DNA from: Clostridia bacterium
GTDB lineage: Bacteria > Bacillota > Clostridia > Christensenellales > DTU072
NCBI GenBank assembly: GCA_017403145.1
Contig: JAFQOO010000002.1
Coordinates: 126,408 to 190,407, forward strand
Length of the DNA stretch: 64,000 nt
Reading direction: 5' to 3'
In this document: one piece after another, positions 1 through 7,164 of the stretch
Numbering within the stretch: position 1 is the first letter of the stretch
How the letters are laid out: each line of letters starts with the position of its first letter
Notes under the pieces: generated by a model
Database searches by the model: none
What the model saw: only the letters and a program-made list of their open reading frames with translations
What the model was told of the DNA's origin: nothing
Position numbers and translations under genes: made by a program

Positions 1-2
1 AG

Positions 3-869
3 AGCACCGAGTTTACCGTTAGAACCTATAGAAAGCTTGTAGCATCTCCCACTATCGGAAATTCAATCTTTAGCTATGGCGATACTAGTGTTCCCGTTGT
101 TACCATCAGAGAAAGCATCGCGGGATTCCAAATTCCTACCACTTCTTTGGAATACTTGGTAAATGGTTCTTGGGTAACCGAGCGCCCCATATATCCTGGC
201 ACCTATCCTTTGAGAATAATGGTACACGAAAACGAGTACTATGAGGCTAGCGTTATCGAAAATGATTCCGTAAATCTTATTATTAGAAAGAAGGCTATCA
301 TTATAAAGATTGACGCAGTATCCAAAGTATATAAAGAAAAAGACCCCACCTTTACCTACGTTATCGAAGAAGGTGAATTGGTAGGTAGCGACTACGTTGA
401 AATAGAACTTGTTCGTGAAGCAGGTGAAGACGTAAAATACGTTGGAACGGGCGCTAATAGGGTAATAGGTTCCTATGCAATCACCGCTAGATTAACCGAA
501 GGCGGAGCTAACAACAATGCTCTATACGAGCTAGCATACGAACAAGTAGGTCTTACTATAAATCCCAAGACCGCGACCGTAAATGCAAACGGAGCAGTTA
601 TTAACGTTGAGTTTATATTACCCAACAACTATAACACTACCACTAATACCATAAATTACACGGGAATGCCTATAAACGCCTTTGGTGCAAAATACACCGA
701 TGCAAAAGGCTTCACTATTAGAATAGATGAAAAAGACATTCTCTATTATGATGCAAGCGGTAACCTAGTTAATGGTCTACCTAAAGAAAAGGGAACTTAT
801 ATCGTAAAGATTTCGGATAACTATTCCTTCCAAGGCAGTTATACCAGAACGTTTACAATAGTAGATTAA
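3..869 (+). CDS. C-terminal part of an MBG/Ig-like repeat surface protein (5' end outside window)
   Basis: The frame is open from the first bases of the window, so the true start lies upstream; an internal TTG near 147 is not a convincing start. The visible 288 residues are beta-rich. One stretch (from about nt 285) reads KAIIIKIDAVSKVYKEKDP, which matches the MBG-domain pattern in which a Val/Ile strand is followed by K-x-Y-G/K-x-x-D-P. A second unit starts near nt 565 (INPKTATVNANG). No sortase motif, C-terminal membrane segment or dockerin is present, and the protein ends shortly after the last strand. By analogy with the 3786-residue lipoprotein downstream it is probably anchored at its unseen N-terminus. 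No T-tract terminator lies between it and the next gene 40 bp away. Function unknown, probably an exported adhesin-like or structural protein. Confidence 0.8.
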   Translation, partial: STEFTVRTYRKLVASPTIGNSIFSYGDTSVPVVTIRESIAGFQIPTTSLEYLVNGSWVTERPIYPGTYPLRIMVHENEYYEASVIENDSVNLIIRKKAIIIKIDAVSKVYKEKDPTFTYVIEEGELVGSDYVEIELVREAGEDVKYVGTGANRVIGSYAITARLTEGGANNNALYELAYEQVGLTINPKTATVNANGAVINVEFILPNNYNTTTNTINYTGMPINAFGAKYTDAKGFTIRIDEKDILYYDASGNLVNGLPKEKGTYIVKISDNYSFQGSYTRTFTIVD

Positions 870-909
870 AATAAAATAACATATAAAAACATCCAAGGAG
901 GCAAACTTT

Positions 910-2511
910 ATGGAAAATGAACAAAAGTACTCAATTTCACAATGGGAAGAACCTGGTCGTATATATGCCGACCTTAAAAATCTAACCTCTCAACCTATTT
1001 GGGAAATAAGCGACGAAGAACTCGAAAAAGTCAAAGTTCACTTTGATACTAAGTGCGCAAAGTCAAAAGAAATCACCACCGAAGCTAAAAAATATATCCC
1101 CGGTGGCGTTCAACACAACCTTGCGTTTAACTTCCCCTTCCCGATTTGTATGGATAAAGCAGAAGGCGCATATCTATATGACCGTGATGGAAATGAATAT
1201 ATAGACTTCCTACAAGCCGGTGGTCCTACCATTCTAGGTTCCAACTATCCCGCAGTTAAAGAAAAAGTTATTGAACTTCTAAATACTTGTGGACCTGTTA
1301 CCGGACTTTTCCACGAAGGCGAAATGCTATTAGCTAAGAAGATTAGCGAACTTATGCCTGCTTGTGAAATGTTCCGTATGCTTGGTTCGGGTACCGAATC
1401 TGTTATGGCAGCTATTCGTGTAGCTCGCTGTGCAACCAAGAAAAAGAGAGTTATTAAAGTTGGTGGTGCATATCACGGTTGGTCAGACCAAATGGTTTAT
1501 GGTCTAAAGATACCCGGTAGCCGTCAATTCTTGGAATCACATGGTATAGCCGGTGGTTGCTACAAGAACACCGACGAAGTTCGTCCTAACGACCTCAAGA
1601 TGCTCGAAAAAATGCTCAAACTCAATAGTTTGAGAGGCGGTACTGCAGCTGTTATCGTTGAACCCGTTGGTCCCGAAAGCGGAACTCGTCCTATTTCTCT
1701 TGATTACAACGAAAAAGCAAGAATTCTTGCTAAAAAATATGGCGCATTGTTCATCTTTGACGAAGTTGTTACCGGCTTCCGCGTAGGCACTAGTGGCGCA
1801 GCAGGTTACTTCTTTGGTAAGTATGATTATGATAAAGAACTACCCTTCGAATGGATTATCGAAGACCGCAAGATTGAAGATGGCAAAGTTGTTACCTTCA
1901 AACGTCAAGCAACCGGTAGAGATATGTACCCCGATTTGACTGTATTCGGTAAAATCGTTGCTGGTGGATATCCTGCAGCAGGTGGCGTTGGCGGTAAGAG
2001 AGAATACGTTTCCTTGATGGCAGCCGGTGTTGCTGGTATGGGTAAGAAAGCATACGTTGGTGGAACCCTAGCAGCTAACCCCTTGTCAGCATTCGCAGGA
2101 TATTGCGCAATTTGCGAAATCGAAAAGAATGATGCTTGCGTAAAAGCTGGTCGTGCAGGTGACCGTCTAGCAGCAGGACTAAAAGAGCTAATCAAGAAAT
2201 ATGGTCTACCTTACGTTGTTTACAACCAAGGCTCCATCGTTCACCTTGAATGTACCGGTGCAATGTCATTTGACTTTAGTTCAATGAACCTATTGAAATC
2301 TGTTATTCCTATGCTCAAGAAAAAGGCAGAAATGCTCAATAGAAAGAAGGCTATGGAACATATGGGCGCAGCATATATGGCAAATGGTATCGTAACTCTT
2401 GCAGGTTCAAGACTTTATACCTCTATGGCTGATACCGATGAAATCATCGACGAAGCACTCCGTAGATTTGACAAAGTATTTGCAACCGTTGTAAATACCG
2501 GCAAAAAATAA
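910..2511 (+). CDS. Class III PLP-dependent aminotransferase (glutamate-1-semialdehyde aminomutase-like)
   Basis: A 533-residue fold-type I enzyme expected to transfer an amino group or move it within a molecule, in the cytoplasm. Visible class III hallmarks are the PLP-ring aspartate in IFDEVVTGFR (D284) and the Schiff-base lysine in DLTVFGKIVAGGYPAAG (K348). The N-terminal block KYIPGGVQHN and the GSGTESVMAAIRVAR cofactor-phosphate region resemble HemL. It is about 100 residues longer than HemL. Part of the excess is an insertion around residues 300-335 (FEWIIEDRKIEDGKVVTF region) just before the PLP lysine, so the heme-pathway role is unlikely. A strong SD (AAGGAGG) precedes the ATG. The next genes are two class II aldolases and a GPH symporter at 10-26 bp spacing, so it is the first enzyme of a probable catabolic operon. 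Substrate unknown. Confidence 0.85.
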   Translation: MENEQKYSISQWEEPGRIYADLKNLTSQPIWEISDEELEKVKVHFDTKCAKSKEITTEAKKYIPGGVQHNLAFNFPFPICMDKAEGAYLYDRDGNEYIDFLQAGGPTILGSNYPAVKEKVIELLNTCGPVTGLFHEGEMLLAKKISELMPACEMFRMLGSGTESVMAAIRVARCATKKKRVIKVGGAYHGWSDQMVYGLKIPGSRQFLESHGIAGGCYKNTDEVRPNDLKMLEKMLKLNSLRGGTAAVIVEPVGPESGTRPISLDYNEKARILAKKYGALFIFDEVVTGFRVGTSGAAGYFFGKYDYDKELPFEWIIEDRKIEDGKVVTFKRQATGRDMYPDLTVFGKIVAGGYPAAGGVGGKREYVSLMAAGVAGMGKKAYVGGTLAANPLSAFAGYCAICEIEKNDACVKAGRAGDRLAAGLKELIKKYGLPYVVYNQGSIVHLECTGAMSFDFSSMNLLKSVIPMLKKKAEMLNRKKAMEHMGAAYMANGIVTLAGSRLYTSMADTDEIIDEALRRFDKVFATVVNTGKK

Positions 2512-2537
2512 ATCAAAATAAATTTTAGGAAAAGGCT

Positions 2538-3167
2538 ATGAAAAACAAACTCATAAAACAAATTTTAGAGTTTTGCAAAGAGATGGAAGAGGATAAGCTC
2601 GTTAAACTCGGCGACACCATCAGCGTTAGATTTGATGGTGGTATGCTTATCACTTCCCCTCTAAAGCCTATGGCAGAAATTGGTGAAGAAGATATCGTAT
2701 ATGTTGATAAAAAGGAACCCAAAGACGAACTTTCGGCACTCCATTTATCAATTTACGGTGCACGTGAAGATATCAATGCTATCATAATAAATCACGCACC
2801 TTACTGTGTAGGTATTGCAAAAGGATTGAAGAAGTTCCCCGCTTGTCTTGACGATATGGCACAAATTATTGGACCTACTGCAAAAGTAGCACCCTCTGGT
2901 AAAGCTGTCGACGTTATAAAGACTCTAAACGGCAGAAACGCTTGCTTAATTAAGAACGACGGCGTTATCGCAACGGGAAGAACTTTGGACGAAGCTCACA
3001 CCGGTTCATTGGTTTTGGAAAAGGGCGCTATTGCATACGTTGGCTCGACCGTGCTTGGTAATGCAGTTAAGATTAGCACTTTTGATGCACTCTTGATGCG
3101 CTTTATCTATAAGACCAAGTATTCCAAGAAAGACCAAGCTGAAAAGCAAGCTGAACTCAAAGGTTAG
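2538..3167 (+). CDS. Class II aldolase/adducin-fold protein with degenerate metal site
   Basis: A 209-residue member of the FucA/AraD/adducin fold. Aligned by eye with E. coli fuculose-phosphate aldolase, the first His of the H-x-H zinc pair is Ile84 (IIINHAPYC), the second is kept as His86, and the third ligand is Asp141 (LIKNDGVIA instead of xxNHGxxx). The catalytic Glu is not at its usual four-residue offset before the conserved His69. The phosphate-binding G-N-x-S is G-D-T-I-S. All four features are intact in the aldolase encoded 10 bp downstream. The likely reading is a non-catalytic partner or regulatory subunit of that enzyme, although a metal-independent activity is possible. It sits 26 bp after the aminotransferase and its stop is followed by the SD of the next gene. 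Confidence 0.8.
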   Translation: MKNKLIKQILEFCKEMEEDKLVKLGDTISVRFDGGMLITSPLKPMAEIGEEDIVYVDKKEPKDELSALHLSIYGAREDINAIIINHAPYCVGIAKGLKKFPACLDDMAQIIGPTAKVAPSGKAVDVIKTLNGRNACLIKNDGVIATGRTLDEAHTGSLVLEKGAIAYVGSTVLGNAVKISTFDALLMRFIYKTKYSKKDQAEKQAELKG

Positions 3168-3176
3168 GAGGGAGTT

Positions 3177-3812
3177 ATGACTGAACAAGAATTAAGACAA
3201 CAAGTTAAAGATGCAGGCGTAGCTCTACTAAAAGAAGGTTTGGTAAGAGGTACTTGGGGTAATATCAGCGTTCGTATGGACGATAAAAAAATGATAGTAA
3301 CTCCTAGCGGTATGGATTATATCCGTATGAAGCCAGAAGATACCGTTGTAGTAGACATCGAAACCCTTGAGTACGATAGTCCCGTTAAGCCCACTTCGGA
3401 AAAGAAAATACACGCCGCAATATTGCGTGATAGACCCGAAATAAATGCGGTTATACACAGCCACCCCGTATGGAGCTCCGCTGTTGCAGCTGCAAGAAAG
3501 ACAATGCCTTCTATCACTCCCAAAATGAAAGAGTTGGTAGGGGAAGACGTAAGAACGGGCGATTATGGTCTACCTAGTACCAAAAAGTTAACCGAAGGTG
3601 CTGTTAAAGCACTCAAGGATAGAAACGCTTGTTTCCTAGCAAACCACGGTATTTTTGTTTGTGGCAAAACTATGGAAGAAGCATTCGAGATTATGCGCGA
3701 AATGGAAAAATGCTCCAAACTATATATTGATAATATAGTTAAAGCCGAGCTCGGCAAGGAAGAAGTAGATTCTAACGATGTAATCGAAGTGTTTTACAAA
3801 AAAATTAAATAG
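3177..3812 (+). CDS. Class II (zinc) aldolase, L-fuculose-phosphate aldolase family
   Basis: A 211-residue enzyme of the family that reversibly cleaves sugar phosphates to dihydroxyacetone phosphate (or a similar donor) plus an aldehyde. All expected residues are visible: GTWGNISVR for phosphate binding (about 25-33), the catalytic Glu75 in TSEKKIH, the zinc pair His94/His96 in VIHSHPVW, and the third zinc ligand His157 in LANHGIFV. SD GGAGGGAGTT lies directly before the ATG. With the degenerate paralogue just upstream, the aminotransferase and the symporter it forms a four-gene unit. The substrate cannot be read from the sequence, since FucA, RhaD, AraD-like and methylthioribulose enzymes share these motifs. 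Confidence 0.9.
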   Translation: MTEQELRQQVKDAGVALLKEGLVRGTWGNISVRMDDKKMIVTPSGMDYIRMKPEDTVVVDIETLEYDSPVKPTSEKKIHAAILRDRPEINAVIHSHPVWSSAVAAARKTMPSITPKMKELVGEDVRTGDYGLPSTKKLTEGAVKALKDRNACFLANHGIFVCGKTMEEAFEIMREMEKCSKLYIDNIVKAELGKEEVDSNDVIEVFYKKIK

Positions 3813-3826
3813 TTCGGAGGGAACAA

Positions 3827-5539
3827 ATGAGTAATTTTAAATCAAACGTCAACAATTTGGTTAATAAATTGTTTGGCACAACTCCCGGCGATGGCGAAAT
3901 GCAAGCGAAGGAAGGTATTGCTTATAGTATAGCAGGTTTTGGACAAAACTTTATTTGTACTATAATCGGTAGCTATCTTACCGTATTTATGACCGATGCG
4001 CTAGGATTTAACATCGACGTAAAAGTCGGCGCTCTCACCGGCGTAGTAGCAGTTGCAGTTCTAATGCTCGTAACTCGTCTATTCGATGCCTTTAACGACC
4101 CAATTATGGGTTCAATCGTAGATAAGACTCGTACCAAATATGGTAAATGTCGTCCTTATCTCCAATGGATGCCCATTCCTATCGCTATAATGACCATATT
4201 GTGCTTCTTACCCTTCTATAAAACCAATATGGGTAGCTTTATAGGTCTATCACTCGTTTACGTGGTATGGTCCGTTACTTATACCATAGTTGACGTTCCT
4301 TATTGGGCACTTTCAACCGCAATGACCAACGACACGACCAAACGTGGTAATATGCTTACCATAGCTCGTATGTTTTGTACCGTTGGCGCAGGTATCGTAA
4401 CCATTTTCGTACCTATGATTACCTCTGCCGTAACCGCAGATTATAAGTACGATGCACTCGCAGTTCGTTTACCTAATAGTACGACCGTTGTTACCGGTGA
4501 TGCAGCAAAAGCATTCTTGGATGGCTCAACCAATTTCTTAGGACAAGAATCTTGGGCGCTAAAAGAAGGCTTGGAAGCACAAGGCTACAAGATGATGGAA
4601 GGACTTTTGAGACCAGAATTTGCAGCTCAAAATGCAGAAACTCTTCGTTGGACCTACTTTATTATTTGTGTAGTATTAGTAGTTCTTGCAGTTCCTATGT
4701 TCTACTATGGATTTAAAAATACCAAAGAACGCGTTGGCGTTGCTGCTGACGGTGCTACAATGGAAAAACCCAATTCGCTTGGCCACAATCTAAAGCTTCT
4801 ATTTAAGAACAAAGAACTTCTTCTTATCGTTTTAAGCGGTATTCTCGGTGGCGCAAGAATGGTTTATACCTATACCGGTGGTTTATATTTCTGTAAATAC
4901 GCACTCCAAAACGAATCTGCATATTCAATGCTTACAATGTTAGTTATTCCCGGTGGATTGCTTGCATCCGTTCTAACTCCTTGGATGACCAAGAAATTTA
5001 GTAAAAAGACTTCTTACATAGCAACCCACATTCTTGGTGCGGTAGCAATGGTAATTATGTTCTTTATGTGGGACTTTAAGTCAGGTACTTTTATAAACGG
5101 TGGTCTAATCGTTGCTATCATTTGTATGATACTTCTTGGTATCCCCCAAGGTATCAACAACATTATGACCTATGCAATGATAGGTGATACTGTTGATTAT
5201 CTCGAATGGAAGACCGGCGAACGTGGTGAAGGTATATGCTTCGCTATGCAAACCCTTATCAACAAAATCGGTATGGCAGTTGGCGCATTTATCGGCGTTC
5301 TAGCATATGCTATGGCTGGTATTAGCCCCTCTAACCCCGAAGGTTCTATGACCATCGAAGGTCTAAACAAACTATGGATGATGTTGGTACTAAGCGGTGC
5401 TGTAAGCTTTATCGCTTGCATTATTCCTATGTTGTTCTACACCATATCCGAAGACAAACAACGCAAGATGGTTGAAGAAATCGCTGCAGGTACCAATCCC
5501 GGTGCTGCAAACAAAGTAGAAGCTCAAGTTGAAGCATAA
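3827..5539 (+). CDS. GPH-family (MelB-like) sugar:cation symporter
   Basis: A 570-residue multi-pass membrane protein of the glycoside-pentoside-hexuronide:cation symporter family in the major facilitator superfamily. Family marks include RLFDAFNDPIMGSIVDKTRT after the second helix (the MelB-type D-x-x-x-D-P-x-x-G cation site), GKCRPYLQWMPIP, and the C-half IGDTVDYLEWKTGERGEG. It is about 100 residues longer than MelB. Most of the extra is a polar, probably extracytoplasmic loop around residues 205-265 between helices 6 and 7. SD GGAGGG precedes the ATG 14 bp after the aldolase stop. The gene context says it imports the substrate of the aminotransferase/aldolase enzymes. Na+ or H+ coupling cannot be decided here. 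Confidence 0.9.
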   Translation: MSNFKSNVNNLVNKLFGTTPGDGEMQAKEGIAYSIAGFGQNFICTIIGSYLTVFMTDALGFNIDVKVGALTGVVAVAVLMLVTRLFDAFNDPIMGSIVDKTRTKYGKCRPYLQWMPIPIAIMTILCFLPFYKTNMGSFIGLSLVYVVWSVTYTIVDVPYWALSTAMTNDTTKRGNMLTIARMFCTVGAGIVTIFVPMITSAVTADYKYDALAVRLPNSTTVVTGDAAKAFLDGSTNFLGQESWALKEGLEAQGYKMMEGLLRPEFAAQNAETLRWTYFIICVVLVVLAVPMFYYGFKNTKERVGVAADGATMEKPNSLGHNLKLLFKNKELLLIVLSGILGGARMVYTYTGGLYFCKYALQNESAYSMLTMLVIPGGLLASVLTPWMTKKFSKKTSYIATHILGAVAMVIMFFMWDFKSGTFINGGLIVAIICMILLGIPQGINNIMTYAMIGDTVDYLEWKTGERGEGICFAMQTLINKIGMAVGAFIGVLAYAMAGISPSNPEGSMTIEGLNKLWMMLVLSGAVSFIACIIPMLFYTISEDKQRKMVEEIAAGTNPGAANKVEAQVEA

Positions 5540-5553
5540 TTATTAAAAATCAG

Positions 5554-5587
5554 TATCCAAGGCACCTAAAATACGGTGTCTTGGATA
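5554..5587 (+). terminator. Hairpin after the symporter operon, without a T-tract
   Basis: A 13-bp stem with one G.T pair (TATCCAAGGCACC against GGTGTCTTGGATA) and an 8-nt loop starts 14 bp after the symporter stop. No run of T follows, so it may be a 3'-end stabiliser or weak terminator rather than a classical intrinsic terminator. Confidence 0.45.
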
Positions 5588-5637
5588 CCTAAACAAATAA
5601 AAATACGTTTTGAACTAGTCAAGGAGGTTAATAGACT

Positions 5638-6951
5638 ATGGCAAACAATGAAAACAACCACGGTGTTGCTAGTATCGCTCCGCAGCAATCCATCGTAGTT
5701 ACCAATCCCCAAGGTGTAGAAAGAAGAACTAACTACTCCGACGTCGTACCCGTTGATTTTGTACACGGTATTCCCACTAGAGGTATCATCAATACCGCTC
5801 CCGTAGGTAGAACTCCCTCGGCACAAAGAAATGCCAACAGAAGAGTTAGCGCCTTTAATACAAGCAAGCCTATTTTCTATAGAGTAGCAGTTGATGGTAG
5901 ACCTAGCTGTATCGTGTTCCCAACTCCCGGTGCTAAATTGTATTATTTGAATTGTGTTAAGACTGCAATGGGTTCTTATCCTATCGACGTTGTAGCATAT
6001 TCCGTAATCAATAATAGGGCTTATTTCCTTATTGCATCATACGACCAAGCTCCCGTAAGCTATAGAAGATTTTTCGATACCGTAAACTCTCTATATGCTC
6101 GTTATTTTAACGATAATTTCCAAACTGCCGGTTTTGTATTCAAGTCCAAGCTACGCGTTAAACAACTAAAAAAGATAGAAGACGTTTGTGAAAGTATAGC
6201 TGTTATAGAAAGCCAACCTTATGCAAATTACCTAACTCATAGCTGGGCATATCCCTTTAGCTCCTATGCAAAGCAAGGTAACGATGATAGTGGCTTTATC
6301 GCTTGTCGTGATAGCATATATCGCTATGAGGCAACGGATAGAGTGGAAAGTCTTATTGCTAACGAATACGCAAAAGGTTTAAGAACTATCCCCGAAGATT
6401 TCTTCAATTTCCCGGAAATCGACCGCTTTACCGCCACCATAGAAAACGTTCTTATCGATTATGGTTGCTTCACTAAGCGTGCTATACCCAATAGTTTGAT
6501 GCCTAGAATTATCGCAGAAATAAACGAACGTGGTGGTTTTGAATACGAAAGAATAGCTCGTAGACTTGCACTCAATAAACGTGATAAGTATGCAACTCTA
6601 GTTAAAGTAATAGGGGAACTCGCAATAAATATGCACCAATCCTTTGACGAAAGCGTAAAGGCTTTGGACGTTGCAATCGAAGACAATGGTCTAATGCGCG
6701 ACGTTATAGTTTGGATATCCGATAGATTGGGATATTCTATCGACCAAATCTTTGCGATGGTAGGCATTGCATACTGCACCGTATCAGCTGACGAGGTTGT
6801 ATACTTTAACGATAAATTCCTCGTTGAAATCATCAAGTTCTTGTGTGATACCCGTAACGTATCTCCCGAATTTGTAATCGAAAAGTTTGGTATTCGCAAC
6901 ACCTTCCAAGACCCTAACCGTATCTTGAGTGTTGTAAATATGTGCAAATAA
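5638..6951 (+). CDS. RAYT/IS200-like fold protein with lost HUH and tyrosine (domesticated transposase-like)
   Basis: A 437-residue protein. Residues 1-75 are polar and probably disordered. Residues about 78-210 follow the layout of REP-associated tyrosine transposases: strand FYRVAVDG, an AYSVINNRAYFLI block where RAYTs have A-Y-x-x-M-P-N-H-x-H-L-L, then YARYFN (usual YAxxFN), GFVFKSKLRVK (usual G-x-x-x-x-R-Y-K), and IESQPYANYLTHSWAYPFSSY (usual Y-I-H-x-N-P-x-x-A with y-x-W-S-S-Y). Both metal-binding His are replaced (Arg127, Tyr129) and the Y-I-H-x-N-P position is V189-I-E-S-Q-P, so strand transfer should be impossible. The C-terminal 220 residues are alpha-helical and unassigned. SD AAGGAGG lies 10 bp before the ATG and a terminator follows, so it is a single-gene unit. 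A DNA- or RNA-hairpin-binding role is inferred. Confidence 0.7.
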   Translation: MANNENNHGVASIAPQQSIVVTNPQGVERRTNYSDVVPVDFVHGIPTRGIINTAPVGRTPSAQRNANRRVSAFNTSKPIFYRVAVDGRPSCIVFPTPGAKLYYLNCVKTAMGSYPIDVVAYSVINNRAYFLIASYDQAPVSYRRFFDTVNSLYARYFNDNFQTAGFVFKSKLRVKQLKKIEDVCESIAVIESQPYANYLTHSWAYPFSSYAKQGNDDSGFIACRDSIYRYEATDRVESLIANEYAKGLRTIPEDFFNFPEIDRFTATIENVLIDYGCFTKRAIPNSLMPRIIAEINERGGFEYERIARRLALNKRDKYATLVKVIGELAINMHQSFDESVKALDVAIEDNGLMRDVIVWISDRLGYSIDQIFAMVGIAYCTVSADEVVYFNDKFLVEIIKFLCDTRNVSPEFVIEKFGIRNTFQDPNRILSVVNMCK

Positions 6952-6970
6952 TCTAAACAAAGTTCACCTA

Positions 6971-7001
6971 AAAGGCACCGCCGATGCGGTGCTTTTTCTT
7001 T
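6971..7001 (+). terminator. Intrinsic terminator after the RAYT-like gene
   Basis: GCACCGC / GCGGTGC stem at 6975-6992 with a CGAT loop, extended by A-T pairs and followed by TTTTTCTTTT. Confidence 0.9.
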
Positions 7002-7084
7002 TATGAAATCCTTCTAAAATATTAAAAATCGCGTACGCAAGCGCACGCGCGGGTATAATTATAGTAAAACCACCGCTCAATTCG

Positions 7085-7113
7085 TTGTTATCGCGCGCGC
7101 GTTATGTTATAAT
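7085..7113 (+). promoter_or_regulatory. Sigma-A-type promoter of the giant lipoprotein gene, with a CG-alternating spacer
   Basis: TTGTTA (7085-7090), 17-bp spacer, TATAAT (7108-7113). The spacer contains the alternating tract CGCGCGCGCG (7092-7101), very unusual in this AT-rich DNA. A second TATAAT (7054-7059) has no acceptable -35. The leader of about 45 nt ends in an AAGAGG Shine-Dalgarno before the ATG at 7165. Confidence 0.7.
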
Positions 7114-7164
7114 TAGCGCACATACACATATATTTGCGCGCGTGGGGCGCGTATAAGAGGCGTT

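Noticed and set aside
910..2511. HemL of heme biosynthesis
   Set aside because: It is about 100 residues longer than HemL, has an insertion before the PLP lysine, and lies with aldolases and a sugar symporter rather than with tetrapyrrole genes.
5638..6951. Functional IS200/IS605 or RAYT transposon
   Set aside because: Catalytic His pair and the tyrosine motif are missing, there are no flanking left/right-end hairpins or TnpB, and the gene has its own terminator.
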